NCBI GenBank assembly: GCA_902464015.1
Contig: CABQHM010000029.1
Location: 1-43,643 of the forward strand
From: an uncultured Coriobacteriales bacterium
GTDB taxonomy: Bacteria > Actinomycetota > Coriobacteriia > Coriobacteriales > UMGS124
Direction of reading: 5' to 3'
DNA length: 43,643 nucleotides
Of the stretch, positions 15,684 to 24,179 are shown piece by piece. The number at the start of each line of letters is the position of its first letter. Positions within the stretch are counted from its first letter, which is position 1. The notes beneath the pieces were generated by a model. The model had not been told where the DNA came from and did not search any database. It saw only the letters and a list, made by a program, of their open reading frames with translations. The position numbers and the translations under genes are program-made.

Positions 15684-17195
15684 GTGGCTACAGGCCCGAC
15701 ACAGCACTCCGCTACCGGAGACGCACAGAACCGCGGCGCTGGGCGAGATGCCGTCCGCGCGGGACGCGCATTCGTGGCGAACAATGGCCTGTGGTTCCTC
15801 GGTCTGTGCTGCGGCAACATCTGGATTGGATGGATGAACGGCACACACGCACTGGAGCCAACCAGTTCATGGCATGCCTTGGCCTCCGCAACGATGATTT
15901 GCACCCTCGTGGCCGCCGCCTGTTGGGGATGGCGTCACCCCAGCCGCATCCGGGCGTCCTATCTACCCGACTGGCCCATCGCTGCCTTGATGGCTCTCTT
16001 TACTTTGCCTGCCGCAGGAATGCTGATTGCCCCCGAAGCGGTCCCCGCAGCAGCAGCGGTATCGACGGTGATGACCGAAATAGGCATGGCCTGGCTGTTT
16101 GTGCGTTGGGGAGTCTTCCTCAGCAGACTCAGCCTGCATGAGACCGTGGGCTGCGTATTCGGTGCACACGTGGTGGGCTGCGCGGTCAAGCTGCTCCTCT
16201 ACTATGTGCCGGCCCAGATGATTGCCATTCCTGTGGCTGCTTTGCCCCTCGTCTCCATTGCCGCCCTACATCAGGCAAGCTCCCGGGCGCCCGGCTTGAG
16301 CGGGATTCTGCCCAACATGGCAGAGCCTGGCACCCGCAAGAAGGACACCGCCGCAGACAATACGGGCTTCTTCCCTGTTGGCGAAGCATGGTGCACGGGA
16401 CCGCAAGGTTCGTGGGGACCATTGTGGAAAGTTGCCACCTTTATCGCGGTCTGGCGTTTCATCTTCTGCCTGACACGGGTGAGCGGCATCTCGATTTCAC
16501 TCTCCACCGCGTGCTGCCTGGCCGAAATAGCGGTGGCGTTGCTCATTCTATATATGTTGCTCGTACGCAGCGGATCGTTCACGTTCCAACAAGTCTGGTC
16601 AATATTCCTGGTACTGCTAGGAGTGGCCCTGCTTTTTACGGCCAGGGAGGACCTGACCGGCCTGGGCGCCTCGGTCATGGCGGCGGCAGGAAGTCTGCTC
16701 GTCATGTTTATCTGGCTTGTCTTTGCCGACATCTCGCATCACAGCACGCTGCACCCATTTTTCGTGTTCGGCGTGGCGCGCATCGCATACGAGGCGCCGT
16801 CTTTCATTGCCTCCGTCGTGCCCGGCCTTGGAGACATGCAGGCGAGCGGCATGTTCTTCAACTGCGCGGCTCTCTTTTGCCTGCTCGCCTTCTCGGTGCT
16901 GTTCTTTGACTTGCGCGACCCCACGCTGGCCCTTGTGTTCTCCGACTTTCAAAAGCATGAGGGGGATGCCTCGCCCGACGCCCTTCAAAACGCTTGCGAC
17001 AAGGCCGCCTCGACGTTTGGCCTCACCGCACGCGAGGCAGAAGTTTTGCTGCTCCTGTGCCAGGGACGCACCCGCGCCTACATTGCCGAAACGCTCTATC
17101 TCTCAGAAAACACCGTGCGCGGCCACACACAGCACATCTACACTAAGCTCGACGTGCACACCAAAACCGAGCTGCAGCGTAAGCTGGGGGTGTAG
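15684..17195 (+). CDS. Membrane-bound LuxR-family transcriptional regulator
   Basis: A 503-residue regulator. GTG 15684 has AAAGGAGGA directly upstream (15672-15680); an earlier in-frame ATG at 15468 lacks this and would overlap the divergent promoter region. Residues about 35-430 are mainly hydrophobic helices with a polar loop around 205-235. Residues 447-503 are a LuxR/GerE HTH (LTAREAEVLLLLCQGRTRAY, then SENTVRGHTQHIYTKLDVH). There is no receiver or PAS domain. By position it regulates the divergent flavoprotein at 13777-15432, presumably on sensing a substrate through its membrane domain. Confidence 0.88.
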   Translation: MATGPTQHSATGDAQNRGAGRDAVRAGRAFVANNGLWFLGLCCGNIWIGWMNGTHALEPTSSWHALASATMICTLVAAACWGWRHPSRIRASYLPDWPIAALMALFTLPAAGMLIAPEAVPAAAAVSTVMTEIGMAWLFVRWGVFLSRLSLHETVGCVFGAHVVGCAVKLLLYYVPAQMIAIPVAALPLVSIAALHQASSRAPGLSGILPNMAEPGTRKKDTAADNTGFFPVGEAWCTGPQGSWGPLWKVATFIAVWRFIFCLTRVSGISISLSTACCLAEIAVALLILYMLLVRSGSFTFQQVWSIFLVLLGVALLFTAREDLTGLGASVMAAAGSLLVMFIWLVFADISHHSTLHPFFVFGVARIAYEAPSFIASVVPGLGDMQASGMFFNCAALFCLLAFSVLFFDLRDPTLALVFSDFQKHEGDASPDALQNACDKAASTFGLTAREAEVLLLLCQGRTRAYIAETLYLSENTVRGHTQHIYTKLDVHTKTELQRKLGV

Positions 17196-17366
17196 AAGGA
17201 ATGCGATTTGGCCGTGCTTTCGGATGGGCATGGCCCACAACGGTTCAACTGCAGTGGAAATGCAGAGCTACACATGCCCTGGCAAAGAAAAGCATCCAGC
17301 TCGTACACTGGGGAGCTTGGGTCTGGCAACCCAATATGCGAGTGGAAATCCCTTCTGACAACCAGA

Positions 17367-17465
17367 CGTGCTAAATGGACCAGAATGGGACTCGAAAAAG
17401 GCGCAGAATGGTCCGTTGTGCACGACTGGGGTAGCGAACGTGCATTCTGGACCATTTTGCGTGCA
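17367..17465. repeat. Dispersed palindromic repeat, copy 1
   Basis: About 98 bp nearly identical to 22422-22516. It begins CGTGCTAAATGGACCAGAA and contains three related blocks: AAATGGACCAGAATG, AATGGTCCGT(T/G)GTGCACG and CGTGCATTCTGGACCATTTT. The last can pair with either of the first two, so the element can fold into alternative long hairpins. It codes for nothing convincing, lies between genes, and looks like a MITE- or REP-type element. The rest of the 17196-17598 gap shows no gene. Confidence 0.7.
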
Positions 17466-17506
17466 ACCAACACTCGAAATCAGCACCTACTACCCCAAAC
17501 CGACTT

Positions 17507-17537
17507 GCCCCGAACGCTCATAGAGAACGTCCGGGGC
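17507..17537 (-). terminator. Possible terminator hairpin after the 17599-19536 flavoprotein
   Basis: GCCCCGAACG (17507-17516) pairs with CGTCCGGGGC (17528-17537) with one mismatch. No clear T run follows on the minus strand, so it is only a weak terminator candidate. Confidence 0.4.
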
Positions 17538-17598
17538 ATGCGGTGTCGATTAGCCGTCGCCACTCTTCGCGACCGCGCTCAATAACGCCTCCGGTTGT

Positions 17599-19536
17599 TT
17601 ACGCTTCGTAGCTCACCGTGTCGCCATCGACAACACCCTCGAGGCTGACCAGGTCGTAGTTGTACACGATCGGAATCTCGTGAGTCGCAGCAATCTCGGC
17701 ACCCTTCGACTCCGTAACCTTCACGACCATTTTCATGGCGTCGATACTCTTGCCCGTCAGCTTTTCAATCTCCGCGAAGAAGGCATCGAAGCGCGCATCG
17801 CCCTTCTCGCACGTGCAGGGGCTCTCATCAGCAGTGATATTGAGATCCTGGGCAACGGAAAGCTGGTTGACGACCGTCTTGATCACGGTGTTGGGGTTCG
17901 TGACAGCGGGCACGGGCAGCTCGCCCTCGGCGGAGACGACAACCTCGTGGGCAAGGTTCGCGGCCGTGCGGGCGCTGTTCAGGCCATGGCAGCTCATGGA
18001 ACCGTTGATGTCCAGGCCGTATACGAAGTTATACAGCATGCCACCGTCGGCACCGATAGCGAACAGGTTCTCGAAGGCCTTGTCACGACCGGGGAGCTTT
18101 ACGCGGAAGTTGCGGTCCGTCTTTACACCGCCGGAGTAGAGGCCCTCGAGAGCGCCGCGGATAAGTCCGCAATAGAACGGCGGCGTGACGACAGGCATAA
18201 GGTACTGCGGGTCCTTGCCGTAGTCGAGGTCCTTACCGCACTCAACGCTGGCGTTGTACTGCTCGACCTGGGCCAGAAACAGCTCCTTGTCGACCCCCAT
18301 GATGTCGGCGAGCTCGTCGAGCGTGTCGGCCTTGTAGCAGTCGTCGCCCTCGGCAATCATCTCGTCCCAAAGCTGCGCGGCCTCCTCGTCGCCATCCAGC
18401 ATGTAGTTCAGGATGTCGGCGTCCATGACGCTCCAGCACGTGCCGCCGGCCAGGCGCACGGGAACGTTCTGAAGCTCGAAATTGTGGGTGTAAGTAGAAA
18501 CCGCCTCATCGCTGAAGCGCTCGCCGTGGATGTCAACCCACAGGCACGGGCCGCCCCAGCACAGCTTGTCCCAAATAGGTCCCCAAGCGCCAGCCGAGCC
18601 GATGATGTTGGTGCAGCCGAAGGCCGGGGCACCATGGTCAATACCGCCCGCCTCGATGATCATGTTCACGCCATCGCCGTAGTGGCCTGCCGTACCGATG
18701 ACGCGAATGTCGGAAAGGTTGATGCCCAAGCGTGCCCAATGTTCCTCGTCCTCGCCGAAACCGCCCGTGCCAACAATGACGCTGCGAGCATTAATCTTGA
18801 CGACATCGCCGAAACCATCCGTGGCATACGCGCCGGCAACATGACCCTCGGCGTCCTTAATCAGAGCGCGAACGCGGGTGGAGAGACGCACGTTGACACC
18901 GTACTCGTAAAGCTTCGCCTTCATGGCCGGGAAAAAGCCCTGGCCAGCAGCGCCGTTGGCATAAGGGTAATCGAAGCTGAACTCAGCGCGGTAATGACCT
19001 TCCTTGTACATAGCCAGGTAGGCCTCGTCAATCTCATCAACGGGAGTGTATTGAACGCCGTTGTCGATAAGCCACTGAACGTTCTCCGCGGCATGGCCAA
19101 CCATGTCGCGAATGAACATCTGGTTCACCGTGTAAGCCTGTTCCTTGGCCTCGAACGCCACCATCTCACCGAGTGTCGTGCTGTCCGAGTTGGGATGCAG
19201 ACCATAGGCGTTCGTGCACTCGATGCCCAGACCATTGCCTCCGAGGAATGACTGACCCTCGCACAAGATAACCGAATCGCCGTTTTCGCCGGCCTGCACG
19301 GCAGCATTGGTGCCAGAGAAGCCGCCACCTACGACGAGAACGTCGCACGAAAGCTCCTCGGTAACCTGGCCCTCCCAGTCATAGTCAGCATGCGTGCGCT
19401 TGTCGGCCGCGATTTCGGAAACAGAGGCGTCATCAGCCAGCGCAGTGCCCGTAACGGGAATCGAAACCGTAAGGGCGATACCTGCAGCACCTGCGGACTT
19501 GACAAAGTTTCTCCTGCTAAATGCACCCATGCTCAT
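17599..19536 (-). CDS. Tat-exported FAD-dependent oxidoreductase with C-terminal extension
   Basis: A 645-residue exported flavoprotein. ATG 19536 (MSMGAFSRRN) has GAAGGGA upstream and opens a Tat signal (SRRNFVK at 7-13, cleavage near ALA-D about 34). The FAD motif GGGFSG is at 70-75, and NLFAIGADGGMLYNFVYGLD is the second FAD contact. Fumarate-reductase active-site residues are not recognisable (no HHxMGG and no NRLGG), so the substrate differs. Residues from about 535 to 645 form an extra domain with CTCEKG and a region ending in IPIVYNYDLVSLEGVVDGD that I do not recognise; most relatives end before it. The LuxR regulator gene at 19704-21254 lies directly upstream on the same strand with a weak terminator between, and is its probable regulator. 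Confidence 0.86.
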   Translation of the reverse strand: MSMGAFSRRNFVKSAGAAGIALTVSIPVTGTALADDASVSEIAADKRTHADYDWEGQVTEELSCDVLVVGGGFSGTNAAVQAGENGDSVILCEGQSFLGGNGLGIECTNAYGLHPNSDSTTLGEMVAFEAKEQAYTVNQMFIRDMVGHAAENVQWLIDNGVQYTPVDEIDEAYLAMYKEGHYRAEFSFDYPYANGAAGQGFFPAMKAKLYEYGVNVRLSTRVRALIKDAEGHVAGAYATDGFGDVVKINARSVIVGTGGFGEDEEHWARLGINLSDIRVIGTAGHYGDGVNMIIEAGGIDHGAPAFGCTNIIGSAGAWGPIWDKLCWGGPCLWVDIHGERFSDEAVSTYTHNFELQNVPVRLAGGTCWSVMDADILNYMLDGDEEAAQLWDEMIAEGDDCYKADTLDELADIMGVDKELFLAQVEQYNASVECGKDLDYGKDPQYLMPVVTPPFYCGLIRGALEGLYSGGVKTDRNFRVKLPGRDKAFENLFAIGADGGMLYNFVYGLDINGSMSCHGLNSARTAANLAHEVVVSAEGELPVPAVTNPNTVIKTVVNQLSVAQDLNITADESPCTCEKGDARFDAFFAEIEKLTGKSIDAMKMVVKVTESKGAEIAATHEIPIVYNYDLVSLEGVVDGDTVSYEA

Positions 19537-19646
19537 GACGTATCCCTTCCATGCGTTGGATTTATCTCGCACCGCCCCTTTGCGGCGCTGGCCCAAGCAT
19601 GGCGCAAACAGCATGGAGGCAGCTCATCATCTGTGGGCGATTGGAG

Positions 19647-19669
19647 GAAGAATCACCCGAAGGTGATGA
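19647..19669 (-). terminator. Small terminator hairpin after the LuxR gene at 19704
   Basis: ATCACC (19652-19657) and GGTGAT (19662-19667) form a 6-bp stem. On the minus strand it is capped by a UUCG tetraloop and followed by TCTTCC, 37 bp after the LuxR stop codon. Confidence 0.5.
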
Positions 19670-19703
19670 CAAGAAAACGCCTTATTAGGCCCGTCATCCG
19701 CCC

Positions 19704-21254
19704 CTAGCATGCAGAATCGCAATGATCGAACACGTCGAGCAACTCCTGACGATTATGAACGTCCAACTTGGCATAGATATGGCGCACATGCGTCTTGACC
19801 GTATTGGACGAAACCATGAGCTTCTCAGAGATATAGGGCACACTGCGCCCAGCGACGAGCAAGTCAAGGACTTCCTCTTCACGCTCAGTCAGAAAATACC
19901 GTGCCGCAAGAAGGCGCACATCCTGAGATAAGACGCGGGCTTCATCAGGCAGCACTGCAGCAGTGACAAGAACCTCACCAGGGTGAAGTTCATTGCATTC
20001 GCGGGAGTGGACCTCGCTGGTATTCCCTTCGGCAAGCTCTTCCTTATCAACAACGGCAACATGCAGATCGCGCAGAAACCCCGCGCGTAAATTGAGTACC
20101 GTAAAGGCGCACACGATCAGCGCTGCGCCCAGACATCCCAGCAGAGGAGATGCACTTGTTCCAGCCGGTATTACCGCCCCGCAGGCAGTTCCCAAGAAAT
20201 TGCCAAACTGATCGAGCGCATAAGCGGCACAGACGTATTTTTGAAGCGGCCAAAGCCCCCCATTCATACGGTGCACAATAACAAGAATTGCCCAAATAAG
20301 CAGGTCGAAAAGGGCATAGCCCGCATACAAGAGTATGTAACCGCCCACAAACAGCGGCGATGAACTTCCTGAAGCAAAGCACAATGCGAAAAGCCCCAGC
20401 GCCATGACCGCAACAGCACTCACCAAAAACTCGAACGGCTGGCGCGCACGAAAGATATAAGAGTACAAAACCCATGCAGCTATAGCAGCGCGGATAAAAA
20501 GGGAGCTGTAGCTGGCAATCGTATCCGAAGCCGTCGTTTGCTGCGCAAACTGCACCTGGGAGTTGACGAGGCCAAAGGCAAACGTGATGAGTAGCAGAAG
20601 CACGATAAGACCCGCCACCTGCCGCACCGACGATTTCCCGCATTGCCGTCCCCGACGAGGGGCGGTCTCCTCACAGACGACCCTTATCTGACGGACATTG
20701 TTACCGCGCTCAAGATATACCTTGTAACTCAGGGCAGAAAGGAGCGGGAGCAAGCAGCACAACACAACCGCCGCCACTGGCTGCAAAAACATCCCAAGCA
20801 GCACAAACACAATGTTAAAAGGCAAGCATGCCGCAAGGTGAACGAGTGCATTCGTCTTGCCCTGACACACGGCAATACAGCCAACGAGCGCAATCCCCGC
20901 CCCCTGGAACAAGCCCGACAGAATGGCACCGAGCCAAACGAGAGGAGCCTGACCCCACAAGGCACCCAAGAACAGGACGAGCGTGCCGAGAGATCCACAT
21001 AAAAGCGATGCGAAGAAGAACGAACGCGGACTGAGGATGCCCTCTCGCGCACGGCGGCTCATGGCAAGACCCGCCAGCGCCAGTACCCCCACAAAAAGGG
21101 AAAGCGTCAGCGGCAACGGCCCCGCCTGCACACCGGCAGATGTAAAGAGCAGGGGACTGAACGGAACAAGGTCCATCCACGACCAGAAGAACGTGGAAAT
21201 CATCAGCGCTGACGGCGAAAGGTTTCCAACAAACCGGTCCAAAAACGCCCGCAT
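19704..21254 (-). CDS. Membrane-bound LuxR-family transcriptional regulator
   Basis: A 516-residue regulator. ATG 21254 has AGGGGGA eight bases upstream; a TTG two codons earlier is less well placed. Residues 1 to about 395 form roughly 12 hydrophobic helices. A basic cytoplasmic stretch near 185-215 (ETAPRRGRQCGKSSVRQ) separates the two halves, as in MFS proteins. After an acidic linker, residues 452-508 are a LuxR/GerE HTH (LTEREEEVLDLLVAGRS, then SSNTVKTHVRHIYAKLDVH). Unlike the other two regulators in the window it is in tandem with, not divergent from, its presumed target flavoprotein at 17599-19536. Confidence 0.88.
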   Translation of the reverse strand: MRAFLDRFVGNLSPSALMISTFFWSWMDLVPFSPLLFTSAGVQAGPLPLTLSLFVGVLALAGLAMSRRAREGILSPRSFFFASLLCGSLGTLVLFLGALWGQAPLVWLGAILSGLFQGAGIALVGCIAVCQGKTNALVHLAACLPFNIVFVLLGMFLQPVAAVVLCCLLPLLSALSYKVYLERGNNVRQIRVVCEETAPRRGRQCGKSSVRQVAGLIVLLLLITFAFGLVNSQVQFAQQTTASDTIASYSSLFIRAAIAAWVLYSYIFRARQPFEFLVSAVAVMALGLFALCFASGSSSPLFVGGYILLYAGYALFDLLIWAILVIVHRMNGGLWPLQKYVCAAYALDQFGNFLGTACGAVIPAGTSASPLLGCLGAALIVCAFTVLNLRAGFLRDLHVAVVDKEELAEGNTSEVHSRECNELHPGEVLVTAAVLPDEARVLSQDVRLLAARYFLTEREEEVLDLLVAGRSVPYISEKLMVSSNTVKTHVRHIYAKLDVHNRQELLDVFDHCDSAC

Positions 21255-21404
21255 AAACAAGTCCCCCTATACCATCCGGACACCCCCGCCCGGTACATCT
21301 TAAAGACATCCTGCGGGCAGTATAGGACACGACTCGAAGGCGTTGCAAAAGGGGCCTGGGAAAATGAGAAAACGGAAATCAGCAAGAACATCTCCAGTCC
21401 CTTA

Positions 21405-21433
21405 TTGACACCATATGTGACACCATTTATTCT
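21405..21433 (+). promoter_or_regulatory. hicAB promoter with direct-repeat operator
   Basis: TTGACA (21405-21410) and TATTCT (21428-21433) are 17 bp apart. The spacer contains two copies of TGACACCAT (21406-21414 and 21418-21426), 12 bp centre to centre and flanking CATATG. HicB antitoxins repress their own promoters, so this is a likely HicB site. Confidence 0.6.
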
Positions 21434-21453
21434 CTCTGGAAAAGGAGACGCCT

Positions 21454-21708
21454 ATGACCAAGTGGGATAAACTACTCGCAAAAATACTCACGCTATCGAA
21501 AGACCTCCGCTTTGATGAACTTCGGAAAGTCTTGGAGAGCTACGGGTACGAGATGCATGCACCGCGAGGTGGAAGCAGCCATTACACATTTCGAAAGCCT
21601 GGCTGCCAACCCATCACAATACCCAAGCACGAGCCCATCAAAAAGATTTACGTGGAAATGGTGCGCCAAATCGTCGAAAGCGAGATCAGCAATAATGAAA
21701 ACGCTTGA
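21454..21708 (+). CDS. hicA: HicA-family mRNA interferase toxin
   Basis: An 84-residue toxin of the HicA (YcfA) family, a small double-stranded-RNA-binding-fold RNase that cleaves mRNA. AAGGAG lies before the ATG. The family core is clear: FDELRKVLESYGYEM, then GGSSHYTFRK with the catalytic His in GSSHY (about residue 43), then TIPKHEPIKKIYVEMVRQIV. It overlaps the antitoxin gene by 14 bp, the normal toxin-first order of hicAB. The N terminus is about 15 residues longer than the shortest HicA proteins, which may help antitoxin contact. Confidence 0.92.
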   Translation: MTKWDKLLAKILTLSKDLRFDELRKVLESYGYEMHAPRGGSSHYTFRKPGCQPITIPKHEPIKKIYVEMVRQIVESEISNNENA

Positions 21709-22066
21709 TGAATATATGCACATGAACTACCGGATGGAAATCATCGAGGACAAGGACGAGGGCGGGTTCGTCGCCTCTTTCCCCGACCTGCCCGGCTGCA
21801 TCACATGCGGCGACACCATCGACGTCGCAGTTGCCAACGCGTTGGATGCCAAGAGGGCATGGCTGGAGGCCGCAATCGAAGACGGCGTCGAAATACACGA
21901 GCCCGACAGTCTTGAGGAGTACTCAGGCCAGTTCAAGCTACGGATACCGCGCAGCCTTCACCGCTCCCTGGCCGAGCGCTCAAAGCGGGAAGGCATTAGC
22001 ATGAACCAGTATTGTGTCTACCTGCTCTCCCGCAATGACGCCCTGTACAATAAGCAGGCTTCCTGA
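21695..22066 (+). CDS. hicB: HicB-family antitoxin
   Basis: A 123-residue antitoxin with the HicB partial RNase H-like fold at the N terminus (YRMEIIEDKDEGGFVASFPD then LPGCITCGDT) and a ribbon-helix-helix DNA-binding segment at the C terminus (LRIPRSLHRSLAERSKREG then ISMNQYCVYLLSR). ATG 21695 lies inside the last codons of hicA, implying coupled translation. It neutralises HicA and probably represses the promoter at 21405-21433. Confidence 0.92.
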   Translation: MKTLDEYMHMNYRMEIIEDKDEGGFVASFPDLPGCITCGDTIDVAVANALDAKRAWLEAAIEDGVEIHEPDSLEEYSGQFKLRIPRSLHRSLAERSKREGISMNQYCVYLLSRNDALYNKQAS

Positions 22067-22421
22067 CAGATACGAAGGCCCCGCAGAAGGCCAGTTGGTA
22101 GCCGATGTCGACTGGTGTCACTTCAGCTACAGGGACTACGAGGTCATATGCCGCCCAGCCGAGAAGAGCAATTGGTTCGTGCCCGTCCCAGAGGTCTGGG
22201 TTTAACGGCGCGACAAGCTTGAGGGCGGCTTGGGAGTGCTTAATCTGGCGATGCAACCAACTCAAGCCGCCCTGAGGCCTGAACCTGGCAACGGGCCGAC
22301 CTGGATTAGTCTTGGAAGCGTGAGCCTAGCCGTACGATCCGATTCTTTCCGCTTTGGGCGCGCTTGATTTGGCGGCACGGACCCCCTGGAACGGCTTCCT
22401 TTCCCTGCTGTTACGACGAAT
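22067..22421. other. Intergenic region with a long hairpin
   Basis: No convincing gene. AGGGCGGCTTG (22222-22232) and CAAGCCGCCCT (22263-22273) form an 11-bp stem with a 30-nt loop. It could terminate hicAB, but no T tract follows on either strand. A short frame ending near 22205 reads like protein (DYEVICRPAEKSNWFVPVPE) but has no start signal and may be a gene remnant. Confidence 0.35.
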
Positions 22422-22516
22422 CGTGCTAAATGGACCAGAACGGGGTCAAAAAGAGGCGCAAAATGGTCCGTGGTGCACGATTGGCTGACGAACGTGCATT
22501 CTGGACCATTTTTGCA
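22422..22516. repeat. Dispersed palindromic repeat, copy 2
   Basis: The second copy of the element at 17367-17465, same orientation, differing at a small number of positions and one or two indels. It shares the TGGACCAGAA start, GAATGGTCC-type internal block and CGTGCATTCTGGACCATTTT end. It sits just upstream of the MFS gene at 22576, so it may lie in that gene's leader or promoter. Confidence 0.7.
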
Positions 22517-22575
22517 CGTCCCTACATCCCGCCCCACTGCGCCGACAGCGCGAAACGCCCTGAAAGAGTGCCCGC

Positions 22576-23892
22576 ATGTCCGAACAGCCCGACCAGATGC
22601 CGCAAGCCACCGAATCCGCCAATACGAAAGCCAGGCGCACGCAAGTAAGGCCCACCGAGACCGAGGTCACCGACACCGCCTGCGAGAAAGCCGGGCTCCG
22701 CTGGCGTCGTCCTTCCTTCCCCATCGTGTGCGCGGCCATGGCGGCCGAATCGGTGGCGGCCAACGTGGTCCACCCGGTGGAGCCGGCGTTCTACATCTCG
22801 CTCGCGCTGCCCGACTGGATCTTCGGCGTGGCGTTCGCCTCAATGGCACTGGGGCTCTTTCTCTTCGCGCCGTTCTGGGGGCTGGTCTCCGACCGCATCG
22901 GCCGCGTGCGCACGCTCGCGCTTACCGCGGTGCTTTATGGCCTCGCCCAGCTGGCCTTTCTCGTGAGCACTACCGTGCCCAGCATCATCGTGGCTCGCTT
23001 CGCGGCGGGCGCCACATGCGCGGGCTTCGGCGTGGCGGCCATGGCCTACGTGGCCGACATATCCGACGGACACACGTGCGGGCGAAACATGACGCTGCTT
23101 GCCGCGGTGCAGAGCGCCGCGACCGCCATGGGCTACCTGGTAGGCGGCGTCGTGGGACAGAACGACCCGGGCCACTCGTTCATCTTGCAGTTCTTCATCC
23201 TGCTCCTGGTTGCCGGAATGGCACTTCTCCTGCTGGCCGAAGGAGGCACCTTCGAGCGAGCGCAAGAACCTCTCACGCTCGGCCGCGCCAACCCACTGGC
23301 GGCGCTTGCCGGCACGCGCGAGCTGCTCTCCCCTTGGATGTGCGCCTTCCTCGCCTCCACGGTGCTGGCCTGCGTGGCATCGTCGGCCTTCGACAATTCG
23401 TTCAACTATTACCTGCGCGACCAGTTCAGCTTCCCCACCACCTACAACGGCTACATTTACGCGGCCGTGGGCGTGCTCGGCCTCTTGGCAAACCTCACCG
23501 TGGGCCTGCGCCTGCAGCGAGCCCGCGACGGCGAGCGAGCCCTGGGCGGCGTTCTGGCATGCGCGGCGGCCCTGCTCGCCTCCACCGTGTTTGCAGCAAA
23601 CATGCCGGTTTACCTGGGTCTTAATATCGCGTTCTATATCTTCAACACGCTGTATGTCCCCATGATGCAAGCCCTTTCCATCCAAGGAGACACGGGCGGA
23701 CACGGCAAGGTGGCGGGTCTATTCCAGTCGGCCAAGTCGGCCGGCATGGTGGCCGGATCGCTCGCGGCGGGCTTCGTGTACGAGGTGTCCCCGCAGCTCC
23801 CCTTCGTCATGGCGGCAGTGTCGTTCGCCCTGGCCGCAGGTGCCATCGCAGCCGCCCGCAAGATTGCGCTCGCGCGCGGTAGGCGCGGGTAG
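22576..23892 (+). CDS. MFS transporter (DHA1-type, multidrug/TetA-like)
   Basis: A 438-residue inner-membrane permease. ATG 22576 has GAAAGAG upstream. A hydrophilic N-terminal tail of about 45 residues rich in Thr and Glu precedes 12 predicted helices. The loop between helices 2 and 3 carries a good MFS motif A (GLVSDRIGRVRTL), placing it in the proton-antiport drug or metabolite efflux group. The last helices (AKSAGMVAGSLAAGFVYE) are normal for the family, so the gene is complete. The substrate is unknown. It is monocistronic and ends in a strong terminator; one copy of the palindromic repeat is just upstream. Confidence 0.87.
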   Translation: MSEQPDQMPQATESANTKARRTQVRPTETEVTDTACEKAGLRWRRPSFPIVCAAMAAESVAANVVHPVEPAFYISLALPDWIFGVAFASMALGLFLFAPFWGLVSDRIGRVRTLALTAVLYGLAQLAFLVSTTVPSIIVARFAAGATCAGFGVAAMAYVADISDGHTCGRNMTLLAAVQSAATAMGYLVGGVVGQNDPGHSFILQFFILLLVAGMALLLLAEGGTFERAQEPLTLGRANPLAALAGTRELLSPWMCAFLASTVLACVASSAFDNSFNYYLRDQFSFPTTYNGYIYAAVGVLGLLANLTVGLRLQRARDGERALGGVLACAAALLASTVFAANMPVYLGLNIAFYIFNTLYVPMMQALSIQGDTGGHGKVAGLFQSAKSAGMVAGSLAAGFVYEVSPQLPFVMAAVSFALAAGAIAAARKIALARGRRG

Positions 23893-23913
23893 AGGCGCTC
23901 TGGCATACGGCAA

Positions 23914-23962
23914 TGAACCGCCTCCCATTTCTTGGACACGAGAAAATGGGAGGCGGTTTTGT
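23914..23962 (+). terminator. Intrinsic terminator after the MFS gene
   Basis: A perfect 15-bp stem (23916-23930 with 23944-23958) with a 13-nt loop is followed by TTTT, 24 bp after the stop codon. Confidence 0.9.
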
Positions 23963-24179
23963 CTATGGACCTCAAGCTCAGGCACGATGTCGATGCCAGG
24001 AGGTGGTCGGGTGTTTCGCGCACAGCCTCGAACCGATAGGCGCTCATGTGCGAGGATAGCCTTGGGTCTATCCCTCACATGCCCATCACCAAACCCGGCA
24101 ACACAGAGTGGAGCTGCCCCCTTTGCCGTGGTATCGTTGCCTCGGATGTATGGGACTTGAACAGATAGGAACAGCCGGC

